64,000 nucleotides of DNA from Lentilactobacillus otakiensis DSM 19908 = JCM 15040 (lineage in GTDB: Bacteria; Bacillota; Bacilli; Lactobacillales; Lactobacillaceae): positions 62,667 through 126,666 of the forward strand of contig NZ_AZED01000011.1 of the NCBI RefSeq assembly GCF_001434145.1. Reading direction: 5' to 3'. This document shows, one piece after another, positions 10,244 through 17,792 of the stretch (positions are counted from its first letter, which is position 1; every line of letters starts with the position of its first letter). The notes beneath the pieces are model-generated. The model was not told the DNA's origin. It worked only from the letters and a program-made list of their open reading frames with translations, and did not search any database. The position numbers and the translations under genes are program-made.

Positions 10244-10520
10244 CAAAAAGCGTCCCTTAGCCCAACTATGGACTAAGGGACGCTTACGCGCGTTACCACC
10301 CTGTATTCGTGTATTAGAAATACACCTCGACGGCACCACTTGGAATCGATACCCGGCAAAATAACGCTTGCTAACGAGTCATCGGCATTGACCGATAACT
10401 TGTTCGGAGCTCATCTTCATTATCTTAGTAATTGAACCTCTCACCAAACGGCTCTTCTCTTTAAATTACGTTGATAACTACTCTTCTCGTCATCACATTG
10501 TTCTCATGTGTTTTTAATGT
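10244..10520 (-). promoter_or_regulatory. T-box leader, specifier probably GAT (Asp)
   Basis: The minus-strand leader contains the T-box core AGGGTGGTAACGCGCG (10288-10303). Right after it is the terminator stem AAGCGTCCCTTAG/CTAAGGGACGCTT plus T run (10246-10285). Stem I elements AGAGTAGT, GGTGAGAG and GAAGATGAGCTC are present. By the pattern GAA-codon-GA seen in the Bacillus glyQS leader, the specifier would be GAT, so uncharged tRNA-Asp would switch on oppA-pepT. The core is certain; the specifier assignment is inference. Confidence 0.85.
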
Positions 10521-10527
10521 TAAATCC

Positions 10528-10556
10528 ATTATGCCAATTTGGTATCAACGTGTCAA
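10528..10556 (-). promoter_or_regulatory. Promoter of the T-box-oppA-pepT operon
   Basis: TTGACA (10551-10556), a 17-bp spacer and CATAAT (10528-10533) form a near-consensus sigma-A promoter that would start transcription just before stem I of the T-box. Confidence 0.85.
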
Positions 10557-10568
10557 GGGCTAAACTAA

Positions 10569-10727
10569 TTACATTTTGGCAAGTTCGGCCATGACTTCTT
10601 GAACAATCTTGTTTCCAAATACTTCATCAGCGGATTTCTTGAGAATTTTTTGCTGAGTTGCTTTGGACAATTTATTGCCATGTACATTTTTTATGAAAGT
10701 TGTCTTTATTTGTTTGTTATCTTGCAT
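10569..10727 (-). CDS. Small ORF after the Fic gene, 52 residues
   Basis: Starts MQDNKQIKTTFIKNVHGNKLS and ends VMAELAKM. It is basic in the first half and likely helical. It lies 15 bases downstream of the Fic gene with AGGAG before its ATG, so it is co-transcribed. Fic toxins are often paired with a small inhibitory partner that carries an inhibition helix (S/TxxxE/DG), but I cannot see a clear copy of that motif. A partner or antitoxin role is a guess from position alone. Confidence 0.6.
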   Translation of the reverse strand: MQDNKQIKTTFIKNVHGNKLSKATQQKILKKSADEVFGNKIVQEVMAELAKM

Positions 10728-10742
10728 ACCTTTTCACTCCTA

Positions 10743-11504
10743 CTATTTAGGAAAATCGTCCTTTAACTGCTCTATCGTATTCCAATCTTCATTGAACAAA
10801 TTTAATCTAACGTTATCAGAAATATAGCTTGAAATCTCTTCAAAGTCAACTGCTTTCACTGCAATCTGAACTGAAAAATCAATCAATTCTTGTCTTAAGC
10901 CCTTATGAAAAATGAAATCATATCCGTTCGAATGAAGAAAAACCAAAGTAGCGACCATCGCTGTTCTCTTATTTCCATTTGAAAATGCCTGAAGCCCGGC
11001 ACTCTGAGACCACAAATAAGTTGCTTTATTCAAAATTGTGGGGTGCCGATTTACACCATACATATACGGATTATTTAATGTATACGCCACATTTTCTATA
11101 TGTCCACGATCTCGGATGCCATACTCTCCGTACACACCATCTTCTTTATATATTTGTTGTGCTTTAGAATTATAATCTATCAAGTTTTCAACGCTTGGCG
11201 CCACGGTTTCAATGGGAAAAAGAAAAATTCGATTTTTGATTTGTTGGTTGTACAGAACATTTAAAGCGAAAGCTTCGAAGTCAACATCAAGTTTAACTGG
11301 AACAATTTGATCAACCTCGTCATCACTCTGCTCCGTATACGTTTTGATTAACAGATTGATAACTTCTTGCTGCTGTTCCGGGGTGTCAAACGGCGTAACT
11401 AGTTGCACAGAATATTGAACATTTTGGAAATATGAGCCTTTAATCTTCCCCTTCCCAAAATTGATGGGTTTCAGTTCATCTTTGAAAGAATCTTCGTGTG
11501 TCAT
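10743..11504 (-). CDS. Fic/Doc-family protein with degenerate catalytic motif
   Basis: Fic-fold proteins transfer AMP or phosphate to hydroxyl groups of target proteins. In this 253-residue protein the Fic motif lies at about residues 172-181 and reads QAFSNGNKRTA. The GNKRT half is intact, but the usual catalytic His is Gln and the metal-binding Asp/Glu is Asn. About 105 residues precede the Fic core, of no recognised family. It could be an inactive regulator, an enzyme with altered chemistry, or a member of a Fic branch with a relocated base. It is followed by a 52-residue ORF; its start has a weak ribosome site. Confidence 0.75.
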   Translation of the reverse strand: MTHEDSFKDELKPINFGKGKIKGSYFQNVQYSVQLVTPFDTPEQQQEVINLLIKTYTEQSDDEVDQIVPVKLDVDFEAFALNVLYNQQIKNRIFLFPIETVAPSVENLIDYNSKAQQIYKEDGVYGEYGIRDRGHIENVAYTLNNPYMYGVNRHPTILNKATYLWSQSAGLQAFSNGNKRTAMVATLVFLHSNGYDFIFHKGLRQELIDFSVQIAVKAVDFEEISSYISDNVRLNLFNEDWNTIEQLKDDFPK

Positions 11505-11630
11505 TCAATATAACCTCGTCTTAAGATTTCAAATTATAGTCCACATATATTATATACGAAAGTGAGCTCTACAATATTTTATTGCACTCAATTATTCACC
11601 CCAGCTTGAAATATACCGTTTCAGTAGCTC

Positions 11631-11773
11631 GCCCTTCAGTCCCTCGGCATTGCCAGCCATAGTGAAAGTGTTGTTGAGCCGATGGAATCGGCGATTACAA
11701 CACCTTTGTATTTCGAGACTATAGGCTCGAAATCAAAGCCACTATGGCAGGCGGAGCCGAGGAACTGAAGGGC
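11631..11773 (+). repeat. Structured repeat R1, copy 2
   Basis: Outer arms GCCCTTCAGTCCCTCGGC (11631-11648) and its complement with one mismatch (11756-11773) enclose a 107-bp core nearly identical to that at 200-307. Core differences are one indel, one loop change, one stem-loop substitution and a compensatory base-pair swap. The one arm mismatch would be a G-U pair if the minus strand were transcribed. It lies between the nucleoside hydrolase terminator and the Fic gene. Confidence 0.85.
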
Positions 11774-11789
11774 AGCGGAAGGTGCCCAC

Positions 11790-11820
11790 AAAAAAAAGCG
11801 GCCAGAGACATTCTGGCCGC
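11790..11820 (-). terminator. Terminator of the nucleoside operon
   Basis: The 9-bp stem GCGGCCAGA/TCTGGCCGC is followed on the minus strand by at least seven T residues. Confidence 0.92.
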
Positions 11821-11829
11821 AAACAATTT

Positions 11830-12744
11830 TTACTTATTAATCTTAGAAACTTCTTCCAAGAACCATTTATTGAAAGCCTCAGCATCAATATCCACACAAA
11901 CATTGGCATTGGTCTGACCATCATGATAGGCACCACGGATATCGCCGACGGTTTCACCAATGGCAGGACCATCAGTCACAATGTCGATCCACATTTTCTT
12001 AGTGGTGATGGCTTCAGGATGAAGCAGGTAGAAAATAGTATTCACATCGTGCATCGCGATTCCGTCAGAACTGTTGTCACCATCATGAATGATAATGTCA
12101 TGCAGCATCTTACCGGTTTCGTTCATGTGCTCAAGCTTGCTGAGAGAGTCAGGGGTCAGCAAGGCCTTCATGGTAATGTCCAAGCCGACCATGGTAATCG
12201 GAATGCCAGAATTGTACATGATTCGAGCAGCATCCGGATCGGTGAAGACGTTGAATTCAGCAGCAGAAGTCATGTTACCTTTGCCGAGTGAGCCACCCAT
12301 TGCAACGATTCGTTCGATGTGATCTTTGACTTCAGGGTATTCGCTGAACAGTAAAGCGATATTGGTATATGAGCCAGTTGGCACCAACGTAATCTTTTCA
12401 TCGCTGCTCATGATGGTTTCCCGTAAAGCTTCAACGGCGGTCACATCCAAAGGCTTTGGCAGATCTTCAGGAAAATCATAGCCAGGCATCCCTGACTCGC
12501 CATGGATTCGGGCAGCATCTTCAAATTCCTTGATCAGTGGCTGCTTGGCACCTTCAGCAACCGGCACCTTCTTGTTAAAGAAGCGGACGATCTTCTGCGC
12601 ATTCTTGGTTGTCTTGTCAACAGTGACGTTACCGGCAACGCTGGTAATCAATTTCAAATCAATCTCAGGATCATTCAGCGCCATGGTCAAAGCGGCAGCA
12701 TCATCAATTCCGGGATCAGTATCCATAATAATTTTGATGGTCAT
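11830..12744 (-). CDS. Inosine/uridine-preferring nucleoside hydrolase
   Basis: Hydrolyses ribonucleosides to ribose and free base. The 304-residue protein begins MTIKIIMDTDPGIDDAAAL, the calcium-binding Asp cluster of the IUNH family, and contains the VAMGGSLGKGNMTSAAEFNVFTDPDAA segment broken here by family insertions. I chose the ATG at 12744, preceded by AAGGA at eight bases, over an earlier ATG seven codons upstream. It is the last gene of a nucleoside uptake operon whose permeases would supply its substrates or export or import the free bases. Confidence 0.93.
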   Translation of the reverse strand: MTIKIIMDTDPGIDDAAALTMALNDPEIDLKLITSVAGNVTVDKTTKNAQKIVRFFNKKVPVAEGAKQPLIKEFEDAARIHGESGMPGYDFPEDLPKPLDVTAVEALRETIMSSDEKITLVPTGSYTNIALLFSEYPEVKDHIERIVAMGGSLGKGNMTSAAEFNVFTDPDAARIMYNSGIPITMVGLDITMKALLTPDSLSKLEHMNETGKMLHDIIIHDGDNSSDGIAMHDVNTIFYLLHPEAITTKKMWIDIVTDGPAIGETVGDIRGAYHDGQTNANVCVDIDAEAFNKWFLEEVSKINK

Positions 12745-12839
12745 GATAAGTTCCTTTCCAAACAATATTTGTCGATATCAAACGCTTACAATCAACTCCT
12801 AACAAGAAGCGAACCGCAAAGTCCGCCCACTTGCTACTT

Positions 12840-14153
12840 CTATAATAAGGCACTAAGCACCAAATCACACAAGAATAAAAATCCTAATACATAAGTTGCG
12901 ACAGTCAATTCTTTTTGCCTGCCGGCAGCAATCTTTAAGATTGGATAAACAACGAATCCAAACGCCAAACCAGTGGAAATACTACTGGTAAATGGAATCA
13001 AAACAACAATCAGAAACGCTGGGAACCAATCGGAAAAATCAAACATATTAATTCGACTGAGCTGGTTCATCATCAAGGCACCAGTAATGATAATGACGGG
13101 TGCAATCGCTGCTTGAGGCACGAAGGCCAACAGCGGGATAAAAAACAACGAAATGGCAAACATGATCCCGGCGACGATTGACGTCAAACCGGTACGGCCG
13201 CCACTCTCAATTGCCGAAGCACTTTCCGCAGCGGCAACCGTGGGGCTAGTTCCCAGAATTCCGGAAAGAAAACTGGTCACAGAACTGGCCTGAAATGCCT
13301 TTTTGAATTTCTTGGGATTCGGCATGATGCCTTCCAAAAGCCCCATCGATTCAAACACCAAGATCATGGTCATCGAAAACACAGCGAGAATAAATGGAAT
13401 CGTGAGAGCATTGCTAAAATTCCCTTTGGCAACAATCGACGAATACCGCCCAATATCACCAATCCCAACGGACGGTGATACCTGATCCTTGATGCCAAAC
13501 AAAATTCCAACAACGGATGTCACCAGAATTCCAATGAAGAAGCCACCGGTGATGTTGCGGACAAACAAGAACAACGTGAGCAGCAAGCCAAACAGCGCCA
13601 ATAAGGTTGCCGGTTTGGTTAAATCACCAAGCGCCAGAATTGAGTTGGTTCCCTGTTTGATCAATTGAGCCTTTTCCAGCCCAATTTCCACTAAGAACAA
13701 TCCAATGCCGGCGGTAATCCCCGCTTTCAAAGTTTCCGGAATTCCCTTCGCCAAAATCTCACTCAATTTGGTGAATGCGATCAAGACGTAGATAATACTG
13801 GAAACAATTGAAATGGCTAAAGCTTCCTGCCAAGACAGGCCCATCGCCACAACCACTGTATAAGTGAAGAAGGCGTTGACCCCCATTCCAGGCGTCAGAA
13901 TGACTGGCGCATTGGCCCAGAATCCCATAATCAAGCAGCCGATGAACGAGGAAATAATTGTCGCAAACACACTTAAGTCGGTCGGAATCCCAGCATCTTT
14001 TAAAATCATCGGATTCACAATGATGATGTAAGAAATCGCGAAAAAGCCTGTAATTCCGGCAATCAATTCTCGTTTGACCGTTGCTTTATCTCGTATAGCC
14101 TCACGAAGAGGCAGCCGGTTAGCTACCTCTTCTTCTCTTTGTAACTTATCCAA
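12840..14153 (-). CDS. NCS2-family purine permease (AzgA/PbuG-like)
   Basis: A membrane transporter for hypoxanthine, guanine or adenine, 437 residues with about 12 hydrophobic segments. Family marks are ELIAGITGFFAISYIIIVNP near the N-terminus, GMGVNAFFTY, GIPETLKAGITAGIGLFL in the middle, and ATVAAAESASAIESGGRTGLT. The start is TTG, eight bases after TTAGG. It follows the CNT nucleoside transporter by 30 bases and precedes the nucleoside hydrolase, which fits a combined nucleoside and nucleobase uptake unit. Confidence 0.92.
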   Translation of the reverse strand: MDKLQREEEVANRLPLREAIRDKATVKRELIAGITGFFAISYIIIVNPMILKDAGIPTDLSVFATIISSFIGCLIMGFWANAPVILTPGMGVNAFFTYTVVVAMGLSWQEALAISIVSSIIYVLIAFTKLSEILAKGIPETLKAGITAGIGLFLVEIGLEKAQLIKQGTNSILALGDLTKPATLLALFGLLLTLFLFVRNITGGFFIGILVTSVVGILFGIKDQVSPSVGIGDIGRYSSIVAKGNFSNALTIPFILAVFSMTMILVFESMGLLEGIMPNPKKFKKAFQASSVTSFLSGILGTSPTVAAAESASAIESGGRTGLTSIVAGIMFAISLFFIPLLAFVPQAAIAPVIIITGALMMNQLSRINMFDFSDWFPAFLIVVLIPFTSSISTGLAFGFVVYPILKIAAGRQKELTVATYVLGFLFLCDLVLSALL

Positions 14154-14183
14154 AAATAAAACCTAACTTTCTAGTTAAAAAGT

Positions 14184-15461
14184 TTACCAAACGAATAATC
14201 CAACGATTCCGGCAGACATCAAGGATACCAAGATACCTGAAAGAAGCATTGTACCAACGTTTTTACTGATCAAATCGTTCTTTTCCTTGTCAACCAATCC
14301 TTTGAAGGCACCGATAATCATACCGGTCGTTGAGAAGTTGGCGAATGAAGTGATGAAGACAGTTAATTGTGCTTGGTAGTGAGCTGGGAAGATGCTGAGG
14401 TTGTTGATGGTACCGGCAATCTTACCCATAACAACGAATTCGTTGGTAACTAACTTCATACCCATGAATTGTGCGAACTGGAATGCCTGGCTGACATCCA
14501 GACCCATTAACCATGCAAATGGGAACATGATGATTCCTAAGATATGTTCCAATGATAACCATGGGTTAAACAAAGCCAAAATCTTATCGATCAAAGCAGC
14601 CAAAGCAACAAAGGCGATAACGTTGGCAGCAATGATTAAGATCAAACGGCCGGCACCCAAGATTGAGTCACCCAAGAATGAGAAGTATGGTTCACGTTTA
14701 CCGTTAGCTTGAACGTCGCCGGATTCAACAGCGGCTTCGCTAACACCTGAGCCACCCATTTTAGCAACAGTATCTTCTTCAGGAGTAACTTTAACGGGGT
14801 TTAATAAACTAGTGATAATCAAGGCGTTTAACACGTTCAATGGAACGGCAGTCAAAACATATTGGCCAGGAACCATTTGTGTATAAGCACCGATGATTGA
14901 GGCGGTAACACATGACATTGACATCAAAGCCAAGGTCAAATTACGTTTTGCTGACATTTGCTTTAATTGAAGTGATGAAACGGCAAGTGCTTCAGTGTTA
15001 CCTAAGAACATCATTTCAACGGCAAAGAATGATTCGAACTTTGGAGCGCCGGTGATGAATGAAAGTCCACGGCCGACCCACTTGATGATCCATGGTAATA
15101 CTCCAATATATGTAAGAGTATCAAACAATGGCACAATCATCAGGATTGGCAGTAACGCGCTGGTGACAAAGTTCATTGATTTGGCAGTTCCACCAAATTG
15201 TGGGGTAACCCAGTTAGGCAAGGCAAAATTGATTCCTTGGTAGGCAACTTGAACTAACCAGTTGAATCCGTCGGCAGCAGCTTTAACTGCGTCACGGCCC
15301 CAAGCAAAACTAGTCAATATCCATGCAAGAACAAGGTTAATAACTAAAACAACGGCAACTGAACGCCAGTTGATACCTTTTTTGTTATTTGAAAACAAGA
15401 AAGCAATTCCAAGGTATACGGCGACACCCAGAATATTGACCAGTAAATATGATAATTGCAT
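14184..15461 (-). CDS. Concentrative nucleoside transporter (CNT/NupC family)
   Basis: A cation-coupled nucleoside importer of 425 residues. The segment FFAVEMMFLGNTEALAVSS matches the CNT gate region, and QFMGMKLVTNEFV and TGMIIGAF match the C-terminal transport core. The ATG at 15461 is preceded by AGAGG; a start 12 codons earlier lacks a site. It lies in the operon between the phosphopentomutase-like gene and the purine permease. Confidence 0.93.
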   Translation of the reverse strand: MQLSYLLVNILGVAVYLGIAFLFSNNKKGINWRSVAVVLVINLVLAWILTSFAWGRDAVKAAADGFNWLVQVAYQGINFALPNWVTPQFGGTAKSMNFVTSALLPILMIVPLFDTLTYIGVLPWIIKWVGRGLSFITGAPKFESFFAVEMMFLGNTEALAVSSLQLKQMSAKRNLTLALMSMSCVTASIIGAYTQMVPGQYVLTAVPLNVLNALIITSLLNPVKVTPEEDTVAKMGGSGVSEAAVESGDVQANGKREPYFSFLGDSILGAGRLILIIAANVIAFVALAALIDKILALFNPWLSLEHILGIIMFPFAWLMGLDVSQAFQFAQFMGMKLVTNEFVVMGKIAGTINNLSIFPAHYQAQLTVFITSFANFSTTGMIIGAFKGLVDKEKNDLISKNVGTMLLSGILVSLMSAGIVGLFVW

Positions 15462-15587
15462 ATTCTGAAATCCTCTTTTCTGAATTTTAAACGACAATAA
15501 TTGCTAAACAACGATGAAGATGACTAGCTATCCCCCTCTGTGATGGAATTGGTTTTATAAATTAAACCCTAAATGATGTGCGGTGAA

Positions 15588-16418
15588 CTATTTCAATTCA
15601 CCAAGAAAACTATGCCCAATGGACTCATTGGAAAAGTCGAGGCCAAAGATTTCACCAATCGTGGCACCTACATCTGCAAGTGTTCTTCTGATACCTAGAG
15701 CCTTGCCCTCAGGCAGAGAAGAAACGTATGCAATCAGTGGCAGGTATTCACGAGTTGGTGTAACGGCAAGGGCTGGGTCATTGGCATACGATGACGTAAT
15801 GATCAAAAGATCAGTGCTGTATAACTCACGCATTAAGCGTGCCAAATGCTGATCTGCCAATTTCAGAGAATCAATGCAGCCCTTGCGATCGCCGGTGGCC
15901 GCATTTTCCTGGAGCCCCATGGCGCGAAAATAAAGCAGCCCATTATTAGGCTTGATCACCTGTTGATGGAGCTGATAAAAGCCGGCTTCATCGGTGTTAA
16001 CAGGAATGACTTCGGCCTCATTTTGATTGGAAAGGTAACTCTGATAGTTGCTGATCAGAATCGAATGAACCCCCAGCAAGCCGACAATTGAATCAATCAC
16101 GCTGGTCGTCCGGGTGGCCGCTTGAAAATCAAACATTTCCCGTAACCCACTGAGTTCTGAATTCTCTTCACTCTTGCTGCGGATCTTGCCGAAAAAGCCA
16201 ATCGGTTCCTCAACTGGTGGCAAGCCGACAACTGGATCAGCGTAACGAATGTTTCCCAGTCCCATCCGGCTTAAAGTAGGCAACTGAAAGTCAGTCCCCT
16301 CCAAAGTCGCAATGTGACCCAATGTGTCCGCTCCAACTGATTCATATCGATTTGCGTCGCTGGCCTCACCGACACCTAAAGATGCCAAATCAAGAACAAT
16401 CACTCGACGAAAGTTCAT
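15588..16418 (-). CDS. Phosphopentomutase-like protein lacking catalytic residues
   Basis: A 276-residue relative of DeoB (normally about 390). The N-terminus VIVLDLASLGVGEASDANRY..VGADTLGHIA and the end TREYLPLIAY..ADVGATIGEIFGL are clearly DeoB-like. The first metal-binding Asp (D10) is kept. The phosphorylated Thr region (TGHWE in DeoB) reads SGLREM. The ADHGND metal motif reads SSYAND, and the His before TREY is Thr. The cap domain is shortened. Conversion of ribose-1-P to ribose-5-P by the known mechanism is therefore unlikely. As first gene of the nucleoside operon it may sense or bind a sugar phosphate; that is speculation. Confidence 0.8.
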   Translation of the reverse strand: MNFRRVIVLDLASLGVGEASDANRYESVGADTLGHIATLEGTDFQLPTLSRMGLGNIRYADPVVGLPPVEEPIGFFGKIRSKSEENSELSGLREMFDFQAATRTTSVIDSIVGLLGVHSILISNYQSYLSNQNEAEVIPVNTDEAGFYQLHQQVIKPNNGLLYFRAMGLQENAATGDRKGCIDSLKLADQHLARLMRELYSTDLLIITSSYANDPALAVTPTREYLPLIAYVSSLPEGKALGIRRTLADVGATIGEIFGLDFSNESIGHSFLGELK

Positions 16419-16545
16419 TAGAAGCTTCCTTTCCAGAACAAAAATGTGAAATAGAAAAATATTCTATGTGAATAGAATACCGCATTTGAGAAGTAAGTGG
16501 AAATAAAAATCACGAAATGACGTGAGGTAATACGGTTTACTTTAA

Positions 16546-16559
16546 TGATTGCGTTTTCA
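16546..16559 (-). promoter_or_regulatory. cre-like box at the nucleoside operon promoter
   Basis: TGAAAACGCAATCA (minus strand) matches 13 of 14 positions of the cre consensus TGWAARCGYTWNCW. It lies directly after the -10 box, overlapping the predicted transcription start, so CcpA binding should repress the operon. Confidence 0.65.
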
Positions 16560-16587
16560 TTATATCAAAGTGTTTTGATCGCGTAAA
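16559..16587 (-). promoter_or_regulatory. Promoter of the nucleoside operon
   Basis: TTTACG (16582-16587), a 17-bp spacer and a consensus TATAAT (16559-16564) on the minus strand, about 130 bp upstream of the phosphopentomutase-like gene. Confidence 0.75.
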
Positions 16588-16599
16588 CAGAAATATTTT

Positions 16600-16757
16600 G
16601 CCTGGGTGGGATTTATGGAATTTGTCTGGTTTGGGTTTTGAGAATGGGAATTTGTTGGATGAATTTTTGGGGGTTAGTGGAGTTTGTTTGTGGGATTGTT
16701 TGGTGGACCTTGTTTGTGGAGTTTGTTTTATGTATTGGTTGTTTGGTGGTTCTCTGT
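16600..16757. other. Strand-asymmetric G/T-rich low-complexity stretch
   Basis: The plus strand is almost free of C over about 160 bases and repeats motifs such as TTTGTTTGTGG and GGAGTTTGTTT. The minus strand is correspondingly C/A-rich. It lies between repeat R2 copy B and the nucleoside operon promoter and codes for nothing convincing. Confidence 0.7.
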
Positions 16758-16891
16758 TATCTAGCTGAAATGTGCTCCGACGACCCTGCCCCCTACTGTG
16801 TAAGGCAAAAATTTTAACGATGAACAAGAACCGTTCACCATTAAAATTTCTGCCTTACACTCCGGGGGCACCCGGGTCTCGTCGCACTCTA
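16757..16891 (-). repeat. Hairpin repeat R2, copy B
   Basis: Read on the minus strand it starts AGAGTGCGACGAGACCCGGG and ends GGAGCACATTTCAGCTAGAT, enclosing GTGTAAGG..CCTTACAC and an inner stem AATTTTAA..TTAAAATT type hairpin. The ends match copy A closely while the inner stem differs. It abuts the terminator of the candidate noncoding RNA. Confidence 0.85.
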
Positions 16892-16943
16892 CAAAAAAAT
16901 AGGATTCAAACTCGCTTTTTGAACTTGCAAGTTTAAATCCTAT
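16892..16943 (-). terminator. Terminator of the candidate noncoding RNA
   Basis: A 17-bp stem with two G-U wobbles on the minus strand (they would be C-A mismatches on the plus strand), 11-nt loop, then seven T residues. Confidence 0.9.
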
Positions 16944-17655
16944 ACGGAAGGGAACTTTGGGGTAAATACCCACTTCATTAAAACTTTAATGTCTTATCGC
17001 CTCAATCTAACTATTTGTTGATCCAACTGCCGCAAACTTTAATCATTTTTCACGTTTTTACTTTATTGATAAATTTGCCGTGGTGTCAACATTTTGGTTC
17101 TTCGTGCAACTAACATACTTGGTACAACTGCTTGATACCGGTACATAAACCTAAGGTGCATGGTACTTGTTAATCGTGAACCTTAAACTTAAAACCTTTT
17201 GGAACTTTCATCAACTTGATATCACATCAATTTGATATTCGAAATGAATCTCTCAGACTCACTACAAGTGACCTCTGTACATAACCCTTTTCAATTACTC
17301 CACTAGGTTTTCAATAGCGAACCATCGAATTCATATTTGAACATGTGTGACTCATAACATTATATTCAAACACTTAATCACCTGAATTAACCTTCTGTTA
17401 TTTTAAACTGTAACAATTTGAAACTCTGTGAATCTTTGAAACAATCGGCTAAATAAAACATTCTATTCGAACTTCCATGCTTCTATGAATCGTGAACCTC
17501 AAACTCTTAAAACTTAAAATAAACAACTATGCGTTCTACATGTGAAACATTTGAAAATAATCCTGTGACATAACAACATATTAATCTTGGATCAGAGAAC
17601 ATTCAAAGTAGGCTGAAACCCCTATGCTTCGAACTTCTTTTCCCTTCCTTGACTA
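16892..17655 (-). ncRNA. Candidate long noncoding RNA, about 760 nt
   Basis: No ORF of useful length exists on either strand from 16974 to 17655, yet the stretch has both ends of a transcription unit. At the 3' end a 17-bp stem (16899-16915 with 16927-16943) precedes TTTTTTT on the minus strand. Two of its pairs are G-U only if the minus strand is the RNA, so the strand is well supported. At the 5' end there is a promoter overlapped by a perfect cre box. The AT-rich interior repeats an approximately 25-nt block (17172 and 17488) and TTCGAA motifs. It is not a recognised RNA; ROOL or GOLLD-like large RNAs are possible relatives. Confidence 0.65.
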
Positions 17656-17684
17656 TATAATATCATATCTGTAAGCGTTTGCAA
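17656..17684 (-). promoter_or_regulatory. Promoter of the candidate noncoding RNA
   Basis: TTGCAA (17679-17684) and ATTATA (17656-17661) separated by 17 bp on the minus strand, within the A/T-rich TATGATATTATATAG segment. The exact -10 hexamer is ambiguous by a few bases. Confidence 0.55.
17670..17683 (+). promoter_or_regulatory. cre box (CcpA operator)
   Basis: TGTAAGCGTTTGCA matches all 14 positions of TGWAARCGYTWNCW. It overlaps the -35 region of the ncRNA promoter, a repressing position. Confidence 0.8.
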
Positions 17685-17745
17685 GTATTAAATACTCTTT
17701 TTTTGAATTTATTTCGGAACGTTGCTTTCACGCGGTTCAGAGCAT

Positions 17746-17780
17746 CAAAAAACACGGTTGCTTAGACGCTCAACCGTGTT
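17746..17780 (-). terminator. Terminator of the Ser/Thr-rich surface protein gene
   Basis: AACACGGTTG/CAACCGTGTT form a perfect 10-bp stem followed by a T run on the minus strand. Confidence 0.9.
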
Positions 17781-17792
17781 CTGTCTTCGTTA

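Noticed and set aside
12777-12790. cre-like TCAAACGCTTACA upstream of the nucleoside hydrolase
   Set aside because: Only about 11 of 14 positions fit, and the site lies inside the operon between genes.
16537-16973. Minus-strand ORFs of 70 and 96 codons
   Set aside because: They run through the R2 repeat, the ncRNA terminator and the C/A-rich tract, with composition typical of low-complexity DNA and no ribosome site.
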